Source: Diphasiastrum complanatum (taxonomy: Eukaryota > Streptophyta > Lycopodiopsida > Lycopodiales > Lycopodiaceae). From it: a stretch of 64,000 nt of DNA. The position numbers and the translations under genes are program-made. The stretch is from assembly GCA_029204225.1 (NCBI GenBank), contig CM055101.1:4961246-5025245 (forward strand), given 5' to 3'. The notes beneath the pieces are model-generated. The model saw only the letters and a program-made list of their open reading frames with translations. It had not been told where the DNA came from and ran no database searches. Of the stretch, positions 45,654 to 54,923 are shown in pieces. The first letter of the stretch is position 1. Each line of letters opens with the position of its first letter.

Positions 45654-48177
45654 ATGACTATAGCTTTAACAATGGCAATGTTCCATTTGCATGTTGCTCT
45701 TCCGATGGAATGCACTCCAATTATTAAGAAAAATGCCAAAGTTGTAGAGAATGTTGCTGCAATAGTTAGAGAATTGAGAATGAATAATCATATGAATATA
45801 GATTTGTGGGTGGATGGATCAATTTATCCTAATGATCCAACTATCAATTTGTGTCCAGATTTTAAGTCTGTAACTCATCTTCTCAGAGATGTTTGTGAAG
45901 GAAATAGCGGATTACTTGTATATTGTCAAAGGTTGCGTGATATTGGAATGCATAGCATATCTTGTCTTAATCAACAATTGCAATGTGCAAATCAACAATT
46001 GCTTCATTATGTGCAACACACTAGTGCTGAAAACAATGCACTCAAGAATGCTATGTCAGAGTTGAATGCTATTGTCACTACTCTTCGGGGGATCAAACCA
46101 AGAAATGTTAGAATCCATGGAAAATTTGCGATCCAAGAGTTTAAAATCTGCTGTTGATATAAAAGTTATCAATAAGACAATGATGAAGAGAAAAAGAAAT
46201 AGAGTACCGATGAAGAATAGTGGCAATTAGAAAAAAAGAATTCGAACATTCAAGTATGTTGTCATGTAAACTGTTTATTTGATTTGTATATGTCATTTAA
46301 GTTTAATTTGCACTTGATAACATGAATTATTTGTTTATTAAACATAATTTGAGTTTCATATGTTTGTTGCAGATCATGTTTGGTGGCAAAGAACTATTTA
46401 ATAGATCATTCATGCATTGGATCATCTCTAAGTCATGTTTTACCAAGAAATTCAACAAAGGAAATGATAAAAAATGCTCATTTTGAAAAAATGAAAAATG
46501 AAAGTGTAGAGACTGTTTTGATTAAGGTTCAATCATACTTGGATGCGAATGTGATACAAGGTGCATGTGATGTATCTGGAATTAGCAGAAATGTTTATTC
46601 TACTTTTTTTAGAATAGTTAAAGAAGCTTTTTCCCAAGTGATGGTGAAGAAAATTTATCTTTCGCGTCCATATCGGGTAAGATTAGCTAGAAATTTTTAT
46701 AATGACGGAATGTTCAAAGTAGTTGGCCAACCACTTCATATAACTGAATTATACAAATCAGAATATGGTGAGCTCAATTACAACGATTGCAATAATATTT
46801 TTTTTGATATTGAAAATCTTCTAAAATACATTATTCGATTTTATAAACTAGACGAACATCCATTATTGTAATAAAATTGGATGAATCTGAAATCATCAAG
46901 GGTCAGAAGTTGGAACGAGTGAGTGTCACTTTGATGAACAAAATTTCAGATACAAATGATCGAACGTTTAGTGTTCAATCAAAAAATCACATATGGTGGT
47001 GGGCAGCATTCCAAGTATACATTTCAATTTTCATTTAGAATATTTTTATTAACAATTCATACCTTGCCAGTTTTTATTGACATGTCATGCATTACTTGTT
47101 TCTCTACAGGTCTTGAAAGAGGACCATAAAATACTTTCATGGATATTTTCAAGAACAAATTATGACGAGATTATAAAGAGACATTTGGAGGGTGAGAAAT
47201 TTACAGTCGAAAACCATGGAAGTTTTCAAATTTAATGGCACCTTGTAGGGAATTTGAAAACATTAAAATGTATGTATAATATCTCTCATGGGGCAACATC
47301 AAAGCATCCATGTCTTTATTGCATGAAGGATTGCTACAATATGAATTTGGGACAATCAAAAAACACTAGCCCAACACGAGAAGCTGAAGATCCAAATATG
47401 AAAAGTGTTCTGCCAATTCCATTAAAATATGTTCACATATACACATTGCATGCTGAGGTTCGTATTATTGAAAAACTTATTTACCTGCATATTCTACTAG
47501 CATGGAATCATAAACTGGAGTCTGTGGCTAAAGCAGCAATTAGGAGGTTGGAAATAGTTCTGTCAAATGCAGGACTACATAAAGGGAATGTCACGATTGA
47601 AAAAAAGTGACAGACTCTCTAGGAAACCTAAGGTGCTAAAGCAAAAAGATTCTTATCCAATCACACATGCAAAGAATCAAGTGTCAGATACGAAATTTGG
47701 AGAGAAATTGTTCAAGCCACACGAACACTCGAAGGAAGTAATCAAGTGAAAAAGAGACAAGTGTGGACCAACTTAGACAAACTCATAGGTGTTATCAAAA
47801 AAAAAAACCTATCATCAGAAGATATGAGGACTTTGCAAAATCATTGCACCACATTTGTAAAATCTGTACATGGTTGCTGGGGAAAAGACAACGTTACTCA
47901 TTACATGGTGCTAATCTATATCATTATTTGGTACTTTACTTATTCAGGCTTATATTTTTTTCTACTGATGTAACTAATCAAAACTATTGTTTGCAGCACA
48001 TCCTTCTTCATCATGCAACTTATTTTGCAAAGGAATATGAGAGCTTACGTATTTGGTCATCACAAAGCATGGAAAAATCTCATTGGCAAGCAAGGGGAGC
48101 ATTTCATAGAGCAACAAATCATGGAGGACACAATTCAAGAAATAAATATTTAGCTCAACTTTTTTCAGTGGTTTTAT
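45654..48177 (+). pseudogene. DDE/RNase H-fold transposase candidate, four or more exons
   Basis: Exons by GT-AG sites: 45654-46253, 46373-47014, 47110-47930, 47997-48177. The N-terminal part is helical (LNQQLQCANQQLLHYVQ). The core has IKLDESEIIKGQKLERVSVT (Asp codon 46880), WHLVGNLKTLKCMY followed by a CLYCMKDC pair, IPLKYVHIYTLHAEVRIIEK, and WSSQSMEKSHWQARGAF (Glu codon 48072) with NHGGHNSRN. This pattern matches a widespread family of uncharacterised transposase-like proteins in which GD(L/M)K is usual; here it is GNLK (Asn codon 47251), so one acid may be lost. Frameshifts at about 46868 and 47600-47750 and stops at about 47234 make this copy non-functional. It would cut and join the element ends. 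Family name not certain. Confidence 0.65.
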
Positions 48178-48210
48178 AGAAGAGCACAATTTAGATATCA
48201 AGCTAAAAAC

Positions 48211-49044
48211 TCACCAAGTATTATGATATTTCGAAAGGCATTCATTGCCAGATTTCCAATTGTCATCTTTATCATAATCTACCTCACTTTCAAGATCATC
48301 ATATGAGTAATCAACAATATCAGAAAATTCAGATAAATTTGAGCAAAAATTGAGAGGATTTCATCCTCTCTCAAATTCAAAACATCTTCTATATCATTAA
48401 ATGAAATATAACTTTCATTATTTATAAAATATAAGGGAACATCGAGTAGAGTTAATTGATTAACAAGAGATGCAAATGGGAGAGAATCAGAGAGGATTAT
48501 AAAACGAGGGAGAGTTTTTTGATAATATGAAACCATAGATGTTTCAGCTTCAACCCCTATATCAGTATCTACATCATCTACATCAACTGGAGCAGGTGCA
48601 GATGTTTCGATCAATGGAACAGTTGAAGATTCAACAGATTCATCATCTGAAATTTTAGTAGATATGTAAAAGACAAATGCCATTCCTTTGATAAGAAGGC
48701 GATATATTCTTTTGTGGATATCACAATATATATTTCTTTTGAAACGGTCATGCAGGTTAGAGTACTTTTTATTATGTTTATGCTTAGAGGATGGTTGGGA
48801 ATGCGCAAGGTCTTGAAAATGAACGAAACAAAAACTATCTATATCCAAAACAGGAGCACTAATAATCTGAGAAAAACTATCAAGATAAGAAATTAAATTA
48901 TAACGATTCTCATAAACTAGCTTATCGATATCGAAGGGAGCAAAAAAAAATACTAGCAAAATACTCTAATTTCTCAGATGGAATGTCACTGGCATTAAAA
49001 AAATCCAGAAGTTTGTTATCTGAGGACATGGAGGAACTAGTCAT
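48211..49044 (-). pseudogene. Gene B, copy 2: acidic protein of unknown family
   Basis: It starts at ATG 49044 (MTSSSMSSDNKLLDFF) and ends at TGA 48211 in the frame that restores homology to copy 1. Matching parts: Ser-rich start, then LEYF-SIFF against LDYF-SLF, a basic middle (NLHDRFKRN), LYFINNESYISFNDIEDVL against YYINDDVYFTTANLCKFF, and the acidic tail SEFSDIVDYSYDDLESEVDY, ending ECLSKY against ECLSNV. Two frameshifts are evident: one in a run of T near 48.95 kb and one near 48.35 kb. Length of 278 codons against about 274 in copy 1. An ATATCG site starts 11 bp upstream of the ATG. Function unknown; convergent with the transposase gene. Confidence 0.65.
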
Positions 49045-49774
49045 ATTGAACCTGATATCGGTTCAACGCGATAGAATGATATCAATAGAAGAAAGAACAA
49101 GAGTGTGTGCTTGGATCCGATATCGTTAGGACGAGATTGAAATTTACCGCGAGCACAAGTCAGGAGTGGCTGATATCGATTCAGCGCGTCTGAATGAATC
49201 CGAACATGCACTGTTTGGGAAGGCGCGTGTCGATTCGATATCGCGAGATAGAAAGAAAGCAAAAAGACTAGTGAGTTCAGAATAAAAGATCATGGAATTG
49301 AAATATGACAAGTGGTGCCCATATTTATAGCCAATTCCTCTTGATCACAGCCATACATTTGTCAAATAACGAATTGAGAAACATAGCCTATATTTATCCA
49401 CCAATCAGAGTGAGACGAATTTGTACCTACGTTGGAATACATTAACTAGTTTATCACTAGATTCAACTAATCATCGTTAGCCTTGAACCTAGAATTTGTA
49501 CCTGCGTCGGAATATATTAAATATTCAATCAGTAGCCTCCTCGAATAATTATTAAACAAATAATAAACAAATGATAAATGGACATCATTGAAAAACATGT
49601 ATGAGGAGAATTATTACAATCTCTCGTCTTATTTAAGTAGAGTAAAGACGAATGTTTTTCTTTTAATATAATGTTCATTCATAACTTTTTCATTAGTCGT
49701 TCATAAAGCGCTCCAATATAATTTTTCTACCTATCAGATATCGGATCAAGTCACCTGGCAGAAGATGGTTATTC

Positions 49775-50373
49775 TCCATTTGGACTGCGCGCGTCAAATC
49801 GCTATTGTAGGAACAATTTTTTTTTTTGAAATTTTGGAAACTATTGGACCCCATTATCCATGTTCAAAGCTTGATTCGGTAGACTCTTCATACTGTCCAA
49901 AATTACGCAGAATCTATTGAGTCAAGCTTTGATCATTCACATTCCGTCCAATATCGGTTCAGCGCACAAGAATAGCACCTCTGATTTTTGCATGCTGTAT
50001 ATGCGCGTCGATTAGCTATCGGGTGAAATACTGGCTATCGAATCAGCACGTCTTTGGAGAAATCAGTGATTTTTCACTTGGACTGCGCGCGTCGAATCGC
50101 TATTGTAGGAAAAAAAAGATTTTGTAATTTTTTTGAAATTATTGGAGGGTATTTTGCATGATTAAAGCTTGATTTGATAGACTCTTCCTACTGTCCAAAG
50201 CTAAAGAGAATATATCAGGTCAAGCTTTGATCATTCATATTATTTTCCAATATCGGTTCAGCGCGCGAGAATTGTCTCTCTGGTTTTCACATCTAGTATA
50301 TGCGCGTCGATATGATATTGGGTGAAATAATGGTCGTTGTAGTTTTTCGAAATTATAATGAATGTATATAAAA
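49775..50373 (+). repeat. Tandem duplication, ~299-bp period, carrying three sites per unit
   Basis: The sites at 49789, 49951 and 50003 recur at 50087, 50250 and 50302, each 298-299 bp later, with matching flanks (TGGACTGCGCGCGTC; TCAAGCTTTGATCATTCA). Within each unit CAAAGCTTGA and TCAAGCTTTG face each other about 70 bp apart, giving an internal inverted repeat. This doubles the number of sites between gene B and the H3-like gene. Confidence 0.75.
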
Positions 50374-50856
50374 AAGTTCAAATGTATATAAAAAATTTCA
50401 AATATTTATAGCTTAACCTTGTCAATTTTAGAAATAAATTGTAGATGTGACCATACTTTAGTTGAAATAAATTCTAGTTTATTCGATATCGACTAATCAT
50501 TTTGATGATAAGAGGATATTTAGTTTGATTTGATTGACAAGCCTCTAAGTAATCATCATCGTAATCCGAGACTCAGACATCCAACCGACCACGTTTGCAA
50601 TCATTTTGGATTTTCTCTATATATACTGATGGACGACGTTGAATTTTTTTTGCTTAAAGTTCTCACAGTTCTCTACATCCATGCGATAGTGATTTAGAGC
50701 GCTCGAAACAAACTTCCTACTACCCGCTATTACTCGCGCGCTCCCATCCGCTACCAGCTATTGGTTTGGTTGAGCTCAAGTATCGGTTCGACTCGCTCGA
50801 CCCGACTTCTGATCTTGGGTTTTCCTTTTTCGTGCGTTGATCCGCTATTGGACAGT

Positions 50857-51272
50857 AGTGGCGCCAAACAAACATCACGAGACCACCCTGGTGGAATACC
50901 AATCTCAGGAGCTGGTCAAGGAAATCCACCACCACCACCTCGTCCACCACCACCTCCTCCTAGGCCAAGGGGTAGAAGAAGAGACCACCCTGGCTCAAGG
51001 ATATTCGGAAATTACAGAAGAAAAATAATCTTTTGATTCCGAAAGCTCACATACAGAGATCCATCAGACACGTTACAAGAAGTCTATCTGCAGATGTGAG
51101 ATGGACGGTAACGACAATTGAGACGCTGCACACTACATATGAGAATTTTTAGGTGAAATTTTTTTCAGATACTGTTGTTGCAGCTGTCTATGCCAAGATG
51201 GTGACCATCATGCCCAAGGATTTCAACATTGTGTTCAGGCTTCAAGACACAGATGACAAATTTGCAAAATAA
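50857..51272 (+). pseudogene. Histone H3-family protein (H3/CENH3-like), disrupted
   Basis: Tail: AKQTSRDHPGG at 50863-50895 matches H3 KQTARKSTGG in spacing, followed by a Pro/Arg-rich tail (about equal in length to the H3 tail) and HPGS like RPGT. After one frame change near 51020, LLIPKAHIQRSIRHV starts a stretch that aligns with H3 residues 60-132 without a gap: ADVRW (R83 kept), FFSDT (D106, T107), AKMVTIMPKD (K115, T118, K122, D123) and FRL. NLLIP, RWT and KDF recall CENH3, but the loop-1 insertion typical of CENH3 is absent. Stops: TAG 51150, where Leu is expected, and TAA 51270. No ATG is visible at the expected start (Ser there). It would package or compete for DNA in nucleosomes. 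Flanked by element sites. Confidence 0.85.
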
Positions 51273-51413
51273 TTTAGACCTGCTCTCTCCTTTCCTCCAA
51301 AACAAAATTCAGAGAGGAAAAAATGAAAGCAATCTCAACCATCTTGGCTTGTTATTTGTATACAAAACGAGAGTGTTTCAAAGAAGAGGAGGTCTCTTGA
51401 TCCTCCAAATAAA

Positions 51414-52240
51414 ATGAGGGATTTTTCCAAGCCATCTCCTTTGGATGAGATTCTTTCTTCTAGGCATTCTCCTCCCAATTCTCCTCCTAAGTCTCCTTCT
51501 CCTTCTCCCAGAACTCCAACTTTACCTTCTCCTCCTAAATCTTCCTCTTCTAATAAATCTCCTCCTCCTACCCCCATGAATATTAGTTCCCCTCCACTTG
51601 TTCTAGGAAATGATTTAGATGATTTTGTTAATGTAAGGGTAAAATCAATTTTGAATGACAATTCTTTTTCTGGTTTATCAATATTACTTCCGTCACCCCC
51701 TACACTTGCCTTTGTAAATACTCCTCAATATGTACAGTATGACCAATTGTTAAACACGTATCTTAAAGGTTTAGGTCCTCGATACAGTTTTAGGATGTCG
51801 AAGACCAATGCTGGTCTCCCCTTTTCTAGTTTAGATACAGGTGAATTAGAAAGTAGGGATAAAATGCTAGGTGACAATGTAGGAGGTGGGGCCATTCAAC
51901 ACTGGATGGAGTTTTTCCAGACCCCGTTGTTTATAGATGTAGCATTGTTTCTTCTTCAATTCATGGCTGCATTTGATTTTCCTAATTTCAAAAGTTTGCA
52001 CGATGATATGCTCCAATACGTCAGACTAGGGACTCCAATTCTCGTGCTGCCATACATAACAAAGTAAGTGTCATTTTTTCAGATTTTATTATGATGAATT
52101 TTTCATATGAATTTTGATTTCACATTGATTCTCATAAATTTATTTTTTTCTGATTGTAGTGATCATTGGAGCTTATATGTGTTGTCCTTATACGTCAATG
52201 ATGAGGGCGTGGGTAATCCAGTTTGTTTAAAGATGAACTC

Positions 52241-52305
<65 letters not shown>

Positions 52306-52951
52306 TGCCAGGAGCCATATCCAAAAAATACTGTAACTCTTTCCAGTACCAAATGCAAAAGCATATACAAAGCTAAAAATTGTTGATACAGAGGTAAAAA
52401 TTTATCAATATCGGTTCGACACGCCCTTGTAGTTATTGTTTGGTTTCTTTTCATAACGTGCGCGCTGATCCGATATTCAAACAATATTTTTTGGATATCA
52501 GTTTGACGCGCACTTGTTTCCGTTGTAGATTTAATTATAACATCCTACGCGTTGATCCGATATCTCATAATGTTAAAATTTGGATTCTGCAGTCCTCCCA
52601 GCATGTTGATTCTATCAACTGTGGTTGGTATACCGTATGCAATGCCAAACACCTTTTTAATTGGCTTGCACTACAAGATGGACTTCCAAATCTGGAAGAG
52701 GTAATCTTCAATTAATAACTTTTAACTGTGTTTTTGTTTTTTTCATATTCAAATTCCTATTAACTGATCTTTGGTTAGTTACATTTAATTGTGTTTATGT
52801 TTTTTTTCAATTTAAATGTCCGAAGGTCTCCCCAATGGAGATAATGCACTTCAGACAGAAAACCATAAAGCTTGTGATCAAAAATTCATATCTAGTTGCA
52901 GTGGCCGAGTGTCTCCACCCAAGCTACTTCCAACTAGAGAAATGGATTTAG
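51414..52951 (+). pseudogene. Ulp1/C48-like cysteine protease of the element
   Basis: ATG 51414 opens a Pro/Ser-rich N-terminus, then a globular part ending PYIT. The donor is after 52063, and exon 2 from 52160 gives DHWSLYVLSLYVN, with the catalytic His codon at 52164. LKMNSI follows, where C48 enzymes have a (L)DS(L/M) Asp; Asn here may be a loss. A later exon from about 52593 reads SSQHVDSINCGWYTVC: Gln oxyanion residue and catalytic Cys-Gly. Donor after 52699; last exon 52826-52951 ends QLEKWI. Ulp1-type enzymes remove SUMO or related tags. The frame is the same as that of the H3-like domain upstream, separated by TAA 51270 and TGA 51324, so a fusion is possible. An (AC)28 tract and the sites at 52408-52563 interrupt the exon region. 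Confidence 0.7.
52245..52300. repeat. (AC)28 microsatellite inside the protease gene
   Basis: The longest CA run in the window, directly after MNSI of the protease. In frame it encodes alternating Thr-His, so it has either invaded an exon or lies in the start of an intron; length change here would alter or shift the protein. Confidence 0.95.
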
Positions 52952-53765
52952 AGGTCATAGATAGTTGATACTGATTAAATATTTGTCTCACTTGATGTGG
53001 ATGAGACACATGTACAGAATTTTTTTTAATAGAAATATATATACAGTTTTTCTATGGTTGTTCTTACTTGTTTTTTTTTCCTCTTATTAATTCAGGTTAT
53101 GATTCATTCATCTTCAGTTTCTACTATTTTTCGACATGTTTGTTTTTCATAGCCTTGGTCTGCCTTGCCTTTACCATGATTTTTTTTGGATAAGTTCAGA
53201 ATGATGATCTGATCGAACCTTTGTCACAACCAATCCAAACTTAGATTTGTTGCAGCAAAGCTTTGATCAGATCATTATCTGAACGTATTTAAATATGCCA
53301 AGACAAGGACAATACAGATTAAGGCAATGAAGACAAAAAATACAACCTATATATACGAGACTTCAAGATGGGCAAGCGTTGATTTGATATCTGATTGTAG
53401 TGGTCACTGGAGATAATGCATGTCCTGTAGGAGACAATGAATCTTGTTATCGAAAATTCATATTATCTAGTTGCAATTATATTGTGTTTTGCACCATGGA
53501 AATGAAAGAGCCTCATAGAAAAAGTGGTTCATATAATTTCAAAAATGATGTATACAAAAATTGTATTACATAGTATAAAATTCCATGTTCATAATCTATG
53601 GATCTTCAATTTCGATGGATGTTCCAATATCTTTGCATTTTATATGCTCTTCCTGCCTTACTCTTACCTGCACAAGAGAAATTGTTTTAGTTAAAATATT
53701 TTATGAAACTGATTCACTTAGAAATAGAAAAAAAAAAGAATATTTTTATATGACATAATGTACCT
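52952..53765. other. Spacer between protease-like gene and gene A
   Basis: AT-rich, with runs of T and no gene. It holds one weak element site at 53374 and a near-palindrome around 53190-53285 (GATGATCTGATC...GATCAGATCATTATC), about 12 bp arms. Confidence 0.45.
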
Positions 53766-54923
53766 TTACACCGTCAATCGAAATTGATAGTACTGAGGTA
53801 GATCGAATTGCAACATGTCTAGTTCTGATTGAATGTGACACCAATCTTCCTCGACCTCAACCATTGCAAGAATGTTGTCATTTCTTTTCACTGTTATCTG
53901 AAGTTGCTCTTGAGAGTTAATACCAAAATCTTGATCAAGTGGCTTCCAAACATTTTTGCATTTAATCCATCTTCTATAATACAGCAACAAAGTGAGCATT
54001 TGTTTTTCGATGTGATATCTAAATGTCATAGATGAGTAACATATTCTACACTCGATTTTGTTTTGTATCCCAACCATCATCCAACAACTCGGCGATTATT
54101 TCAGCACTCAAGTCCTTACAAATAAACATTGTTTTTGTTCTCCGAACATTGCATTTGGAAAAAAATCAACAAAAATAGTAAAAGATAGATACCAACTTAA
54201 TCTATTATTCTTTGATCTAGTGCTACATTTTAATATACTCTGAATATCAATATATAGCCTAGATTGAAAACTTTCTGAAATTGCTGCATCAGGAGAAATC
54301 CATTCCTCACTCAAAAAATCTGGTAGAGGATATGGCTCTAATCTACCAAGTAAACGATTTTTATCAGGAAAATAGGTGTGATCATAAAAAAAAACTCCTG
54401 ACTTTAAAAGTAATTTTGGAGAACAACCCTTATATTGTAAAATACCAATATCTGAATGTATGACATCGATTATTCCTGCAATCGATTGAACTGTTTGCCA
54501 TTCAACGAAATTTGATGGATACAAATCTGCAAAACCAACAAAAACATCTCAAGAAAAATATAATTTAAAAAAAATGCTAACTCTAAAAAAATTAAATCTG
54601 AAAACTTACAATTGCATTTTCTTCTATCATTTAGATTCATGAATGTTGAGCTCATTGTGAAGATAAGCATGCTGAACTAAAACTTCCGTGATAGATTGAC
54701 CGGCGGGTGATACTTTAAAATCCATTATCCTGCCTTTCGAAGAGCTTTTATATAGGTTATCCGATCTTTTTCTTTTTCGGAATGAGCCTTTTGCAGAGGG
54801 ATGCATCAAGATCCATTGATATTTTTGATATATTTTTGGTTTCCATTGATCTTTTGCATTTTTTTCATTGCAAATATTGATTGCATCAATGGTTCCTCTT
54901 GGTCTCCGATTATGTGTAGCCAT
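53766..54923 (-). pseudogene. Gene A, copy 2: spliced protein of unknown family
   Basis: Exon 1 runs from ATG 54923 (MATHNRRPRGTIDAINICNE) to the donor after 54611. Exon 2 is 54526-54120. A third open segment, 54080-53766 (YYRRWIKCKNVWKPLDQDF; VEVEEDWCHIQSELDMLQF), probably follows. Conserved with copy 1: NEKNAKDQWKPKIY, GQSITEVLVQHAYLHNELN, SIAGIIDVIHSDIGILQY, the YxxPDKNR/YMPQTDG region and SWYLSFTIFVDFF. The first intron sits at the identical codon in both copies. A frameshift lies near the end of exon 1 (about 54650) relative to copy 1. The basic N-terminus with KRKRSD may be a nuclear signal. No domain recognised. Confidence 0.65.

Larger units (their letters stand above)
49055..53390. 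repeat. About twenty ATATCG-N7-GCGC sites (copy 2 type, core GTTCAGC)
   Basis: Direct: 49055, 49173, 49951, 50035, 50250, 50725, 50780, 52408, 52495. Inverted: 49107, 49225, 49789, 50003, 50087, 50302, 50832, 52460, 52547, 53374 (starts; each 17 bp). The best form is ATATCG-GTTCAGC-GCGC; variants include CGCTAT for CGATAT. They cluster upstream of gene B, upstream of the H3-like frame, and around the last protease exons. Copy 1 has the same outer bases with a different core. They are probably recognition sites for an element protein; whether for transposition, silencing or transcription is unknown. Confidence 0.75.
45650..54923. mobile_element. Copy 2: multigene DNA element with transposase, H3-like, Ulp1-like and genes A/B
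   Basis: Order left to right: transposase-like gene (plus), gene B (minus, tail to tail with it, 33 bp apart), a 1.5-kb site-rich spacer, H3-like frame and Ulp1-like gene (plus), more sites, gene A (minus). Genes A and B recur in copy 1, which shows these neighbours form one mobile unit. About twenty ATATCG-N7-GCGC sites lie at 49.05-53.39 kb. Spliced genes and a DDE-like protein point to a DNA transposon rather than a retroelement. Ends are placed at the outer genes; terminal inverted repeats and target duplication were searched by eye and not found. Confidence 0.65.

Noticed and set aside
50720-50953. Minus ORF rich in Val/Asp opposite the H3-like tail
   Set aside because: Antisense of the proline-rich coding stretch; the plus strand has clear homology.
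50837-51028. Plus-strand ORF rich in His/Leu overlapping the H3-like tail
   Set aside because: It is the wrong frame of the proline-codon-rich tail; the frame with KQTSR and HPGS is the one homologous to H3.
45654-54923. Integrated large DNA virus instead of a transposon
   Set aside because: Considered because of the protease, histone and several genes, but no capsid, DNA polymerase or packaging ATPase is visible, genes contain introns, and a smaller copy with only genes A and B exists. A transposon fits better, though a virus-derived origin is not excluded.
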